Below the pieces are notes generated by a model that searched no databases, had not been told where the DNA came from, and saw only the letters and a program-made list of their open reading frames with translations. The position numbers were made by a program, and so were the translations under genes. From the NCBI GenBank assembly GCA_000985875.1, contig CCRI01000009.1, positions 62,001 to 126,000 on the forward strand: a stretch of DNA of 64,000 nt. The letters run 5' to 3'. Within the stretch, counting starts at the first letter, position 1. Each line of letters begins with the position of its first letter. Shown here in pieces: positions 7,858-16,978 of the stretch. The DNA is from Neorhizobium galegae bv. officinalis (lineage in GTDB: Bacteria; Pseudomonadota; Alphaproteobacteria; Rhizobiales; Rhizobiaceae).

Positions 7858-8712
7858 TTGTACGAAGCGCTTCATCTTTTCGCTCTGATGCCGTTCCCGA
7901 ACATCGATCCGGTGGCCTTTTCCATCGGCCCGCTCGCCATCCATTGGTATGGGCTCGCCTATGTCGCCGGCATCATGCTCGGCTGGTTCTATGCGCGCCG
8001 GCTGGCGGCGAACGCTTCGCTGTGGAAAGACGGCCAGTCGCCGATCACGGCCGTCCAGCTCGACGACTTCCTCGTCTGGGTCGCAGCCGGCATCGTGCTC
8101 GGCGGCCGCATCGGCTATATCCTGTTCTACGATCTGGCGTCCGTGGTGCAGAACCCCATCCGCGCGGTCGAGATCTGGAATGGCGGCATGTCCTTCCACG
8201 GCGGCTTCATCGGCGCGACGATCGCGATGATCATCTTCGCCCGCCGCAACGCCATTCCCGTCTGGAGCATGTTCGATACGGTCGCCGCGGTCGTGCCCTT
8301 CGGCCTGTTTTTCGGCCGCATCGCCAATTTCATCAACGGCGAACTCTGGGGACGCCTCAGCAACGCGCCCTGGGCGGTCGTCTTCCCGACCGGCGGACCG
8401 TTCTCGCGCCATCCGAGCCAGCTCTACGAAGCCGGCCTCGAAGGCATCGTGCTTCTGCTGGTCCTTGCCCTGATGATCTTCCGGTTCAAGGCGCTGAATA
8501 TCCCGGGCACCATCGCCGGAACCTTCGTCATCGGCTACGGGCTCTGCCGCATCTTCGTGGAATTTTTTCGCGAACCGGATGCGCAGCTCGGCTACCTGCT
8601 CGGCACCAATTGGCTGACCATGGGCATGATCCTGTCGCTGCCGATGATCGCTGCCGGCCTCTGGGCCATTTTCCGTGCCCGCGCGGCGGTAACGTCCGCG
8701 GCGAAGGCTTGA
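7858..8712 (+). CDS. lgt: Prolipoprotein diacylglyceryl transferase
   Basis: 284 aa. An integral inner-membrane enzyme that moves diacylglycerol from phosphatidylglycerol to the lipobox cysteine of prolipoproteins. The family signature GRIANFINGELWGR is at about residues 153-166, SFHGGFIGA lies near 115, and seven hydrophobic segments can be traced. I took the TTG at 7858 because AGGTGGGA lies about nine bases upstream; the internal ATG at 7888 (MPFPNIDP) lacks a ribosome site but matches the conserved core start. The midA-like gene follows after 15 nt. At least two lipoproteins in this window would be its substrates. Confidence 0.94.
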   Translation: MYEALHLFALMPFPNIDPVAFSIGPLAIHWYGLAYVAGIMLGWFYARRLAANASLWKDGQSPITAVQLDDFLVWVAAGIVLGGRIGYILFYDLASVVQNPIRAVEIWNGGMSFHGGFIGATIAMIIFARRNAIPVWSMFDTVAAVVPFGLFFGRIANFINGELWGRLSNAPWAVVFPTGGPFSRHPSQLYEAGLEGIVLLLVLALMIFRFKALNIPGTIAGTFVIGYGLCRIFVEFFREPDAQLGYLLGTNWLTMGMILSLPMIAAGLWAIFRARAAVTSAAKA

Positions 8713-8727
8713 GGGGAGGCACGCCCG

Positions 8728-9828
8728 TTGACCACTCCCCTCACCGAAAAGATCAAGACGCTGATCCGCACCAACGGCCCGATCAGCGTGACCGACTATT
8801 TCGCGCTGTGCCTCGCCGATCCGGAATACGGTTATTATCGCACCCGCGAGCCTTTTGGCCGCCACGGTGACTTCATCACCGCGCCGGAGATCAGCCAGCT
8901 GTTCGGCGAGATGGTCGGCGTCTTCATGGTGCATGCATGGCAGCAGCATGGCACGCCGACCGGCGTCCGCCTGGTCGAGATCGGCCCCGGCCGCGGCACG
9001 ATGATGGCCGACATGCTGCGGGTGATCAAACGCATCGCACCGTCGCTCTTTGAAGACCTGCATGTTCACCTTGTCGAGACGAGCGAGCGCCTGCGCGGCG
9101 TCCAGCGCATCACGCTCGAGGCCTTCTCCACCAAGATTTCCTGGCACGACAGTTTCGAGGAAGTGCCTGACGGTTTCACGCTGATCGCCGCCAACGAACT
9201 GTTCGACGCGATCCCGATCCGCCAGTTCGTCAAGACACCGACCGGTTTTCGCGAACGCCTCGTCGGCCTGACCGCCGAGGACGAACTCGGTTTTGCTGTA
9301 GGCGTCGCCACGCTCGACCCGCAGCTGCTGCCCTCGCCCGTCGCCGGCATTCCCGACGGCACGATCTTCGAACTTTCCCCGGCCCGCCAGGCGGTGATGC
9401 TGACGCTGTGCGAACGCTTGCGGACCTTCGGCGGAACGGCTCTGATCATCGATTACGGCCATCTGGTCACCGGTTTCGGCGATACGCTGCAGGCGGTCCG
9501 CCACCATGACTACGATCCGCCGCTCCAGCATCCGGGCGAAGCGGATCTGACCAGTCATGTCGATTTCGAGGACCTCGCACGCATTGCCGTCTCCGCAGGC
9601 GTTCACCTGGACGGCGGCCTGCGCCAGGGCGATTTCCTGTTCGGCCTCGGCCTTGCCGAGCGGGCGACCGCGCTGGCCAAGGACAAGGAGCCTACCGAGC
9701 AGCGCCTGATCGCCGCCGCTGTCGACCGGCTGGCCGGCGAAGGTGCCGGCAAGATGGGCGAACTCTTCAAAGTCATCGCGGTATCGAGCCCGGTATTGAA
9801 GCTTATGCCGTTCCGCGCGGTGGAATAA
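8728..9828 (+). CDS. MidA/NDUFAF7-family SAM-dependent methyltransferase
   Basis: 366 aa from TTG 8728 with a strong GAGGGGAGG site. It matches the DUF185 family. PEYGYYRTREPFGRHGDFIT and APEISQLFGE are the family opening; VRLVEIGPGRGTMMADMLRV is the SAM-binding loop near residue 85; ANELFDAIPIRQ near 155 and LIIDYGH near 245 are conserved. The mitochondrial homologue methylates an arginine of the NDUFS2 subunit of complex I; the bacterial substrate is not established. It is cotranscribed with lgt, and pgeF follows after 133 nt. Confidence 0.9.
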   Translation: MTTPLTEKIKTLIRTNGPISVTDYFALCLADPEYGYYRTREPFGRHGDFITAPEISQLFGEMVGVFMVHAWQQHGTPTGVRLVEIGPGRGTMMADMLRVIKRIAPSLFEDLHVHLVETSERLRGVQRITLEAFSTKISWHDSFEEVPDGFTLIAANELFDAIPIRQFVKTPTGFRERLVGLTAEDELGFAVGVATLDPQLLPSPVAGIPDGTIFELSPARQAVMLTLCERLRTFGGTALIIDYGHLVTGFGDTLQAVRHHDYDPPLQHPGEADLTSHVDFEDLARIAVSAGVHLDGGLRQGDFLFGLGLAERATALAKDKEPTEQRLIAAAVDRLAGEGAGKMGELFKVIAVSSPVLKLMPFRAVE

Positions 9829-9961
9829 ACAGCGGCCGTCAATTCATCAACCGATTGACATCCGCCCTTTTCTTGCGCCACTCTCACCCTAGATCGAAGC
9901 AGCGGGCAGGCCCTGAGAGCGCGCCCAAAACCTCTTCAAATCAACGGGATAGATAACGCCG

Positions 9962-10756
9962 ATGCAGGACATACCCTTGCCGGAGCCGATCGAGAGCCCC
10001 CTGTTGAACGACAGGGCCGGCGCCCGTATCCGCCACGGTTTCTTCACCCGCAAGGGCGGCGTTTCGCAAGGCCTCTATGCCGGCCTCAACGTCGGCATCG
10101 GCTCCGATGACGACCGTGAAAAGGTCACCGAAAATCGTGCCCGCGTTGCCGCCTGGTTCGGCCTGCCGCTCGAAAAGCTCGCGACCGTGCACCAGGTCCA
10201 TTCGCCCGACGTCTTCGTCGTCGACGAGACCTATGCCGGCGAGCGGCCGAAGGTCGATGCGATGGTGACGAGCGTGCCGGGCGTGGCGCTCGGGGTGCTC
10301 GCGGCCGATTGCGGCCCGATCCTGTTTGCCGACGGCGAAAACGGCGTGATCGGCGCGGCCCATGCCGGCTGGAAGGGCGCGTTGACCGGCGTGCTCGAGA
10401 ACACCATCGAGGCGATGGTCTCGCTGGGTGCAGAGCGCGAAAACATCGCCGCTGTCCTTGGTCCCTCGATCGGTCCGGCAAGTTACGAGGTCGGACCGGA
10501 ATTTGTCGAACGGTTCCTGAACTACGATCCCTCCTACGAGGCATTCTTCACGCCGTCATCGAATCCGGGGCATTCCATGTTCGACCTTCCGTCGCTGACC
10601 ATCCAGCGGCTGACAGCATCAGGCGTGCGGGCGGAAAGCCTTGGTCTCGACACCTACCCTGATGCGGAACGGTTCTATTCCTACCGCCGCACCACCCATG
10701 CCAAAGAGCCGGACTACGGCCGCCAGATTTCAGCAATCGCACTTCGGGAGAATTGA
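9962..10756 (+). CDS. pgeF: PgeF/YfiH family (multicopper-like purine nucleoside/peptidoglycan editing factor)
   Basis: 264 aa. The YfiH/LACC1 fold carries the zinc ligands in VHQVHSPDV (His), LAADCGPILF (Cys) and GAAHAGWKGAL (His); the C-terminal signature FYSYRRTTHAKEPDYGRQ is also intact. Homologues phosphorylyse purine nucleosides and, in Escherichia coli, remove misincorporated residues from peptidoglycan precursors. The stop is two bases before the start of the M24 hydrolase gene, so these two form an operon. Confidence 0.9.
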   Translation: MQDIPLPEPIESPLLNDRAGARIRHGFFTRKGGVSQGLYAGLNVGIGSDDDREKVTENRARVAAWFGLPLEKLATVHQVHSPDVFVVDETYAGERPKVDAMVTSVPGVALGVLAADCGPILFADGENGVIGAAHAGWKGALTGVLENTIEAMVSLGAERENIAAVLGPSIGPASYEVGPEFVERFLNYDPSYEAFFTPSSNPGHSMFDLPSLTIQRLTASGVRAESLGLDTYPDAERFYSYRRTTHAKEPDYGRQISAIALREN

Positions 10757-10757
10757 T

Positions 10758-11909
10758 ATGGCACTGCATTTCGAGAGGAGCGAATACGCCGACCGGCTGA
10801 CGCGGCTGACGGAGAAGATGCGCGCCGAAAAGCTGGATGCGCTTTTGATCTTCGCGCAGGAAAGCATGTACTGGCTGACCGGCTACGACACCTTCGGCTA
10901 CTGCTTCTTCCAGACCCTGATCGTCAAGGCGGACGGGGCGATGACGCTGCTCACCCGCTCCGCCGACCTGCGCCAGGCGCGCCACACCTCGATCGTCGAG
11001 AACATCGTCGTCTGGGTGGACCGGGTGAATGCCGACCCCACGCTCGACCTCAAGAACCTGTTGAGCGACATGGACCTGCTCGGCGCCAGGATCGGCGTCG
11101 AATACGATACCCACGGCATGACCGGCCGCGTCGCCCGCCTGCTCGACAACCAGCTCGCCACCTTCGGCCAGATCAGCGACGCCTCCTATCTGGTCAGCAC
11201 GCTGCGCCTCGTCAAAAGCCCGGCGGAGATCGCCTATGCCAGGCGTGCCGCCGAACTTGCCGACGACGCGCTCGATGCGGCGCTGCCGCTGATCAAGGCC
11301 GGCGGCGACGAGGCGGAAATCCTCGCCGCCATGCAGGGCGCCGTCTTCCTTGGCGGCGGCGATTACCCCGCCAACGAATTCATCATCGGCTCCGGCGCCG
11401 ACGCACTGCTCTGCCGCTACAAGGCCGGTCGCCGCAAGCTCGACGCGACCGACCAGCTGACGCTCGAATGGGCCGGTGCGGCTGCGCATTACCACGCGGC
11501 GATGATGCGCACGGTCGTCGTCGGCGAACCGTTGCCTCGCCACCGCGAGCTCCACAAGGCCTGCCTCGAAACCATCACGGCGATCGAAGAGGTTCTGCGA
11601 CCCGGCCAGACTTTCGGCGACGTCTTCGACACCCATGCCCGCATTCTCGACGAGCGCGGCCTGTCGCGCCACCGCCTCAATGCCTGCGGTTATTCGCTCG
11701 GCGCACGGTTCTCGCCGTCCTGGATGGAGCACCAGATGTTCCATTTCGGCAATCCGCAGGAGATTCTGCCGGACATGACGCTGTTCGTGCACATGATCAT
11801 CATGGATTCCGACAGCGGCGCCGCCATGACCCTCGGTCACACCTACCTGACGACCGAAAGCGATCCGCAGCCACTTTCCCGCCACAGCCTGGATCTCATA
11901 CAGCGCTGA
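10758..11909 (+). CDS. M24-family (creatinase/Xaa-Pro peptidase fold) hydrolase with altered metal ligands
   Basis: 383 aa; ATG 10758 lies within the ribosome site region GGGAGAATTGAT. An N-terminal creatinase-like domain (to about 160) precedes a pita-bread domain. Where metallo-aminopeptidases have two Asp ligands, this protein reads LEWAGAAAHYHAAMMRTVVV: the first is Glu and the second is replaced. GYSLGARFSPSWMEHQMFHF is the region of the usual His ligand. The pattern is closer to creatinase or ectoine hydrolase (DoeA-like) than to PepP/PepQ, so it probably hydrolyses a C-N bond without two bound metals. The substrate is unknown. Confidence 0.8.
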   Translation: MALHFERSEYADRLTRLTEKMRAEKLDALLIFAQESMYWLTGYDTFGYCFFQTLIVKADGAMTLLTRSADLRQARHTSIVENIVVWVDRVNADPTLDLKNLLSDMDLLGARIGVEYDTHGMTGRVARLLDNQLATFGQISDASYLVSTLRLVKSPAEIAYARRAAELADDALDAALPLIKAGGDEAEILAAMQGAVFLGGGDYPANEFIIGSGADALLCRYKAGRRKLDATDQLTLEWAGAAAHYHAAMMRTVVVGEPLPRHRELHKACLETITAIEEVLRPGQTFGDVFDTHARILDERGLSRHRLNACGYSLGARFSPSWMEHQMFHFGNPQEILPDMTLFVHMIIMDSDSGAAMTLGHTYLTTESDPQPLSRHSLDLIQR

Positions 11910-11989
11910 AAGCTCGAAAAATCAGGCGATTGACAGTTCAGGAGCGAACTTTAAGCTTCAGCCTGAGGAATCTTTGGCAGGAGACGGGT

Positions 11990-12745
11990 ATGCGGCCTTT
12001 CGGAACACTGCTTTCCGCTGCCCTGCTGGCGGTAGTGCTTGCCTCCTGCAATACGACGGAAGCGCTGACGCCGCAGGCGAATGTCGGTGGAGGCGGCGCC
12101 AGGACTTCCTCGCCCGTGACCCAGGCCGAAACCGACCGCATGGCCCGCTCGCCACAGCCGGAAACCTATAACGGCAGCGGCGGCTATCAATCCGGTCCCC
12201 AGAACACGCTCGAAGCCCAGGCGCGGGCGCTGGAATCCGGCAACACCGTCTCGCCCGCCTCCTCCGGCCCGCCGCCGCAATGGCAGGGCCAGCAGCAGAC
12301 CATGCAGCAGCCCGAGACGACGGCCGCTCCACCCCAGCAACCGTCCCGCCAGCAGCAGAGCGCCTCGCTGCCGCCCGCATCCGGACCGACGGTCCGCTTC
12401 CTGCCGATCATCGGCGCGCCGGTCCAGGCGGTGACGCCGCTGTCCCGCCAGCTGGGTGCCCAGGCCCGCGCCAACGGGCTGACGATCCGGCCGTCGAGCG
12501 ACAACAGCACCGAGCATATCCTGAAAGGCTATTTCTCCGCCTTCTCCGACAGCGGCAAGGTCACCATCGTCTATGTCTGGGATATTCTCGACGGTTCCGG
12601 CGCCCGGCTGCACCGCATGCAGGGACAGGAAAGCGTGCCCGGCAGCGGCCAGGATCCCTGGACGTCGGTCCCCGCTTCGACCATGGAGACCATCGCCGCC
12701 AAGACGATCCAGGACTATGTGGCCTGGCGCCAATCCCAGGGCTGA
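11990..12745 (+). CDS. Proline/glutamine-rich lipoprotein
   Basis: 251 aa. The lipobox LASC with Cys20 follows a hydrophobic stretch (LLSAALLAVVLASC). Residues 25-125 are low-complexity, rich in Gln, Pro and Ser (QWQGQQQTMQQ, AAPPQQPSRQQQ). A folded C-terminal domain of about 120 residues contains TVRFLPIIGAPVQAVTPLS, ILKGYFSAFSDSGKVTIVYV and a Trp-containing YVAWRQSQG end. GGCAGGAGACGGGT precedes the start. I do not recognise a named family. The anchored, disordered linker with a C-terminal domain suggests an envelope role. prs follows after 151 nt. Confidence 0.75.
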   Translation: MRPFGTLLSAALLAVVLASCNTTEALTPQANVGGGGARTSSPVTQAETDRMARSPQPETYNGSGGYQSGPQNTLEAQARALESGNTVSPASSGPPPQWQGQQQTMQQPETTAAPPQQPSRQQQSASLPPASGPTVRFLPIIGAPVQAVTPLSRQLGAQARANGLTIRPSSDNSTEHILKGYFSAFSDSGKVTIVYVWDILDGSGARLHRMQGQESVPGSGQDPWTSVPASTMETIAAKTIQDYVAWRQSQG

Positions 12746-12896
12746 GCGGTCCGGCCGGGCCGATCCCGGACTGAACCTCAAAAGCCACGGGTCACAGTTT
12801 CTTCATAAAAAAGAGTGAGCGGGTGCGAAACGCACTTGCATTCGAAGGCCGCGGCGGTAAAAGGCCCGCATCCAGCTTCAAAACAGGCGGACCGCA

Positions 12897-13829
12897 ATGA
12901 AGGTTTTCGCAGGCAATTCGAACCGGCACCTCGCCGACGCGATCTGCAGCTATCTGAATGTTCCAGTCGGAAAAGCCAGTGTCAGGCGATTTGCAGACCA
13001 GGAAATCTTCGTTGAAATTCAGGAAAACGTGCGCGGCGAGGATGTCTTCATCATCCAGTCCACGTCATTCCCGACCAACGACCACCTGATGGAACTGCTG
13101 ATCATGATCGACGCGTTCCGTCGGTCGTCGGCCAAGCGCATCACCGCCGTTCTCCCCTATTTCGGTTACGCCCGCCAGGACCGCAAGGCCGGCCCCCGCA
13201 CCCCGATCTCGGCAAAGCTCGTCGCCAACCTGATCACCGAGGCCGGTGCCAACCGCGTGATGACGCTCGATCTTCACGCCGACCAGATCCAGGGCTTTTT
13301 CGACATCCCCACCGACAACCTCTACGCCGTGCCGATCCTCGCACGCGACGTCAAGGAACACTACAACCTCAACAACGTCATGGTCGTCTCGCCCGACGTT
13401 GGCGGCGTGGTGCGTGCCCGCGCGCTTGCCAAGCGTCTCGGCTGTCAGCTCGCGATCGTCGACAAGCGCCGCGAACGCGCCGGCGAATCCGAGGTGATGA
13501 ATGTTATCGGCGACGTGACCAGCAAGGATTGTCTGCTGATCGACGATATCGTCGATTCCGGCGGCACGCTCTGCAACGCGGCCGAGGCGCTCCTGAAAAA
13601 CGGCGCCACCAGCGTCACCGCCTACATCACCCATGGCGTACTCTCCGGCGGCGCGGTCGCCCGCATCGCCGCTTCCAAGCTCAAGGAACTGGTCATCACC
13701 GACTCGATCCAGCCGACCACGGCGGTCCAGTCGGCGCACAACATCCGGGTCATCACCACCGCCAACCTGCTCGGCGAGGCGATCAACCGCACGGCGATGG
13801 AATCCTCCGTCTCCAGCCTGTTCGACTGA
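12897..13829 (+). CDS. prs: Ribose-phosphate pyrophosphokinase (PRPP synthase)
   Basis: 310 aa, full family length. Makes PRPP from ribose 5-phosphate and ATP for purine, pyrimidine, histidine and tryptophan synthesis. The visible elements are [20 protein letters not shown], the ATP-region [11 protein letters not shown], the class signature [14 protein letters not shown] and the PRPP loop [17 protein letters not shown]. rplY, pth and ychF lie further right on the same strand, the usual alphaproteobacterial neighbourhood, although separated here by extra genes. Confidence 0.97.
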   Translation: MKVFAGNSNRHLADAICSYLNVPVGKASVRRFADQEIFVEIQENVRGEDVFIIQSTSFPTNDHLMELLIMIDAFRRSSAKRITAVLPYFGYARQDRKAGPRTPISAKLVANLITEAGANRVMTLDLHADQIQGFFDIPTDNLYAVPILARDVKEHYNLNNVMVVSPDVGGVVRARALAKRLGCQLAIVDKRRERAGESEVMNVIGDVTSKDCLLIDDIVDSGGTLCNAAEALLKNGATSVTAYITHGVLSGGAVARIAASKLKELVITDSIQPTTAVQSAHNIRVITTANLLGEAINRTAMESSVSSLFD

Positions 13830-13892
13830 CCTTCTTCCGTCACAAGTATTTGGATAGACTCGCCTGCGAACGCAAACTCAGGGTGAGTCGAA

Positions 13893-14381
13893 ATGTCTTC
13901 CTTTATCGGCCTGTCGAAGAAACTGGCCATTTTCCTTCTCATTCCGCTGCTGTCGGCATGCGTCGATAGCAGCAGCCGGCCTGGCGGCTATTACCCGCCG
14001 GAACGGCCCCGGTCGGACTGGAACCGGCCCCAGAGGCCTGATCGCCCCGACTGGGATCGCCCGGGAACCCCGGATCGCCCCGGCCGGCCAGACCGTCCCG
14101 ACCGTCCGGATTGGGATCGCCAGCAAAGGCCGGATCGTCCCGACTGGAACCAACCCGGCAGACCCGATCGTCCGGACCGGCCGGATCGCCCGGACTGGAA
14201 CCAGCCTGGCCGTCCTGATCGGCCCGGCCGTCCCGGAAGGCCTGAGGAACCTCGCTTCTGCACCCGCGAATACCGTCCCGTCTGCGGCCAGCAGGGCGGA
14301 CGCACCCAGACCTTCCCGAATGCCTGCGAGGCGGCAAACGCCGGCTTCAGCGTCGTCGCCTCCGGCGAGTGCCGCCGCTAA
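13893..14381 (+). CDS. Lipoprotein with Pro/Asp/Trp repeats and a Kazal domain
   Basis: 162 aa. Signal peptide and lipobox LLSAC with Cys23. Residues 28-115 are a repeat region built on the unit RPDRPDW(D/N)xPG. The C-terminal 45 residues form a Kazal-type inhibitor module: CTREYRPVCG, TFPNACEAANAGF and GEC, with the Cys spacing of a short (non-classical) Kazal fold. The likely product is a surface or periplasmic protease inhibitor on a stiff spacer; target proteases are unknown. The DNA repeats are in frame and coding. A strong terminator follows at 14418. Confidence 0.82.
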   Translation: MSSFIGLSKKLAIFLLIPLLSACVDSSSRPGGYYPPERPRSDWNRPQRPDRPDWDRPGTPDRPGRPDRPDRPDWDRQQRPDRPDWNQPGRPDRPDRPDRPDWNQPGRPDRPGRPGRPEEPRFCTREYRPVCGQQGGRTQTFPNACEAANAGFSVVASGECRR

Positions 14382-14417
14382 AAGGCCAGCTTAAGGTCAC
14401 GACAGATCGTCGACGAA

Positions 14418-14447
14418 AAAACGCCGGAACCATGGTTCCGGCGTTTT
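14418..14447 (+). terminator. Strong palindromic terminator
   Basis: A perfect 30-base palindrome, with arms AAAACGCCGGAACCA and TGGTTCCGGCGTTTT. The hairpin ends in TTTT and is preceded by an A-run, so it could act in both directions. It lies 37 nt after the Kazal lipoprotein stop and 50 nt before the zinc-ribbon gene. Confidence 0.8.
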
Positions 14448-14497
14448 GCTTTGTGCCGGAGCTTCGGCTAGAAGGCCCTGCGAAGAAGGAGACTCGC

Positions 14498-14755
14498 ATG
14501 GCCGCACGCGACCGCTATTCCCGAAAACTCGAATGTTCCCAATGCGGCAATGTCGGTTTCGCCGAAGTTTCCGAGACCGATGACAGGCGTCAGGGCAATC
14601 GCGATTTCCGCATCGACGAACTGCCGAGAGGCTTCCTCACCGAATTCGCCTCGACCGATCCCCGCAAATACATGATCCGCTGCGGCCAGTGCGGCCACAA
14701 GTTCCGTTTCGAACAGAAGACAGTCTATGCCCCGGGGGGCGAACCCCGGCGCTGA
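14498..14755 (+). CDS. Small zinc-ribbon protein
   Basis: 85 aa; AAGAAGGAG lies seven bases before the ATG. Two CxxC pairs (CSQCGN near residue 13 and CGQCGH near 66) would bind one zinc. Between them is a charged stretch with RIDELPRGFLTEF. It is not a recognised enzyme; proteins like this may bind nucleic acid or act as small structural factors. It converges with the c-di-GMP gene, whose stop is 9 nt away. Confidence 0.7.
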   Translation: MAARDRYSRKLECSQCGNVGFAEVSETDDRRQGNRDFRIDELPRGFLTEFASTDPRKYMIRCGQCGHKFRFEQKTVYAPGGEPRR

Positions 14756-14764
14756 CCCGCGGGG

Positions 14765-16840
14765 TCAGGCGACCTTGGCGGCCGCCGGGGTGATTTGCTC
14801 CCCCGTCTCGCCCCAAGCTTCACCGTTGACGATATGCTCGATACCTGCCCGCGGACCGGGCTTGCCGAAAAGGTAGCCCTGGACCTGCATGCAGCCTTCC
14901 TTGCGCAGGAAGGCGATATGCGCGTCGGTCTCCACTCCTTCGGCAAGCACCGGGATGTGGAGGCTCGAGGCCAGGATCAGCGTCGAGCGCACGATCGCCG
15001 CGGACTGTTCATTGTTGGAAAGCCCGTCGACGAAGGTCCTGTCGATCTTGATCTTGTCGAACGGGAAGGACATCAGCGTCGAAAGCGACGAATAGCCGGT
15101 GCCATAGTCGTCCATGGCGATCTTGACGCCGAGGCTCTTCAGGTGGCGAACGGTTTGCAGCGCGCGCTGATGGTCGGCGATGATGCCGGATTCGGTGATT
15201 TCCAGTTCGAGCCGGCCGGCGCTGAGCCCCGTCTCCTTGAGGAGATCGCGAACCCTGGTGGGGAATTTCGGATCGGCAAGCTGCTGGGCGGCGACGTTGA
15301 CGGCGATGGCGAACGGATTTTTCCAGCCTGCCGCCTCGGCGCAGGCGCTCCGGAGCACCCAATCGCCGAGCTCGACGATGAAACCGGTGCGCTCCGCGAG
15401 CGGAATGAAGTCGTTCGGTGAGACCAGGCCCCGCACCGGATGGTTCCAGCGCAGCAGGACTTCGAAACCGACCACCTCTCCCGAAAACGTATCGTTCTGC
15501 AGCTGGTAATAAAGTTCGAACTGCCCTGCCACGAGCCCGGAGCGCATATCCATGGCAAGCGCGTTGCGTTCGCGGGCCGCCTGGTCCATCGAAGAGTCGT
15601 AGAAGCAGATCACGTTGCCGCCGGATTGCTTGGCGCGGTACATGGCGACATCCGCCTGTGCCAGGAGGTCGTCGACCGTCTTTGCTTCCCCGGGATAGAG
15701 CGCAATGCCGACACTCGAACCGACCGTCAGCGTATTCCCGTTCCACTCGATCGGCTTGCAGATTTCCGCAAGCAGCCGATTGGCAAGCACCATCGCGTCG
15801 GAGCGCTTGTAGTACATATGCTTCAGCGCGACGAATTCGTCGCCGCCGACCCGGGCGATGAACTCGCCCTCGCCGGCCGCCTCGGCAAGCCTGCCGCCGA
15901 TCACCCGCAGCACCTCGTCGCCCGCCGCATGGCCGTGGACGTCGTTGACCTCCTTGAAGCGATTGAGATCGAAGGAAAGCACCGCAAAGCGGTCGGTCAT
16001 GTCCACCGGACGCGCGGCGATATCGGCGAGCTGCTCGTTGAAGGCGGCACGATTGGCAAGGCCGGTCAGCGCGTCGTGCAGGGAAAGGTGGCGGTACTGC
16101 TCAACGGCGGCCTGCGTCGTGCGGGCGTCGATCAGGTAGGTGGCGGCCGTCAGTGCCAGCAGGATCAGCATCAGCGACAGCACGCCGAAGCCGAGCACGA
16201 CCGGCGGAACGACCTCGTTCTGCAGCACGGCGCGGGGGTCGAGGACAACCTCTAGCGCGCCCATGGCGGTAAAATGGGTCGAGGCGATTGCCACGATCAT
16301 CGCCAGCACGGAACCGTAGCTGCAGAAGCGCGTCACCGGACGTATGACGCGATTGGTCGCGAGTGCACCGAACAGAGCCGCGAAGATGAGCGAGGCGATC
16401 ACGTAGGAACGGTCCCACTCGATGGTGCCCGGCACCTCGTAAGCGGCCATGCCGGTGTAGTGCATCGCGGCGATACCGAGCCCCAGGACCATGCCGCCGG
16501 CTTCCGCAAGCACGGACCGCCCGCCATAACTCGCAATGCTGAGCCCGACCGTAGCGGTCGCGACCGCGATCACGAAAGACAGAAGCGTCTGGGCTGGTTC
16601 ATATCCCGCCTGCCCGCCCGGAAGATAACCGAGCATGGCCAGGAAATGGGTCGTCCAGATGGCCGATCCCCCCATGAAGCCCGCCAGGAAAAGCCAGATC
16701 ACCTTTTCGATCCCGCCACCACGCCGGGCTCTGGAAAAAAGCCGGATGGTCAGGAAGGATCCGATCACACAGATCAATACCGCGCAGGCGACATACCGAA
16801 GATCGTGCTCGACGAAGATGCAGGAGAAAACGCGGAACAT
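14765..16840 (-). CDS. MHYT-GGDEF-EAL c-di-GMP signalling protein
   Basis: 691 aa. The N-terminal membrane part (1-235) contains three MHYT-type motifs: THFLAM (64-69), MHYTGM (126-131) and THFTAM (188-193). These are thought to sense oxygen, CO or NO through copper. The GGDEF domain has an intact active site, RVGGDEFVAL (332-336). The EAL domain reads GFEVLLRW at 459-466, with Val in place of Ala of E-A-L; the metal-binding Glu is kept. Later EAL elements (VAINVAAQQL-like AVNVAAQQL, MDDYGTGYSSLS, FDKIKIDRTFV) are present. It could be a bifunctional cyclase/phosphodiesterase; net activity is uncertain. Confidence 0.92.
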   Translation of the reverse strand: MFRVFSCIFVEHDLRYVACAVLICVIGSFLTIRLFSRARRGGGIEKVIWLFLAGFMGGSAIWTTHFLAMLGYLPGGQAGYEPAQTLLSFVIAVATATVGLSIASYGGRSVLAEAGGMVLGLGIAAMHYTGMAAYEVPGTIEWDRSYVIASLIFAALFGALATNRVIRPVTRFCSYGSVLAMIVAIASTHFTAMGALEVVLDPRAVLQNEVVPPVVLGFGVLSLMLILLALTAATYLIDARTTQAAVEQYRHLSLHDALTGLANRAAFNEQLADIAARPVDMTDRFAVLSFDLNRFKEVNDVHGHAAGDEVLRVIGGRLAEAAGEGEFIARVGGDEFVALKHMYYKRSDAMVLANRLLAEICKPIEWNGNTLTVGSSVGIALYPGEAKTVDDLLAQADVAMYRAKQSGGNVICFYDSSMDQAARERNALAMDMRSGLVAGQFELYYQLQNDTFSGEVVGFEVLLRWNHPVRGLVSPNDFIPLAERTGFIVELGDWVLRSACAEAAGWKNPFAIAVNVAAQQLADPKFPTRVRDLLKETGLSAGRLELEITESGIIADHQRALQTVRHLKSLGVKIAMDDYGTGYSSLSTLMSFPFDKIKIDRTFVDGLSNNEQSAAIVRSTLILASSLHIPVLAEGVETDAHIAFLRKEGCMQVQGYLFGKPGPRAGIEHIVNGEAWGETGEQITPAAAKVA

Positions 16841-16978
16841 GAAAGCCTGTTACTTTTCAACTGGTTTGGTTGAGAAGCTTTAGCATTCAAACATGTGTGA
16901 AACGTTCCTTTGGATGGTAAATGGCGGCTGACTGGCAAAAGCGAAGCCAGCCTGAGAAGACATAGGCACGTCCTCAGA

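Noticed and set aside
12820-12840. Short hairpin GTGCG-AAA-CGCAC before prs
   Set aside because: Only five base pairs and no U-run or known leader pattern; not strong enough to call a terminator or riboswitch.
13990-14235. Regular short repeats that could suggest a CRISPR array
   Set aside because: The repeats are in frame and encode the RPDRPDW units of a lipoprotein. There is no direct-repeat/spacer alternation of CRISPR size and no cas gene.
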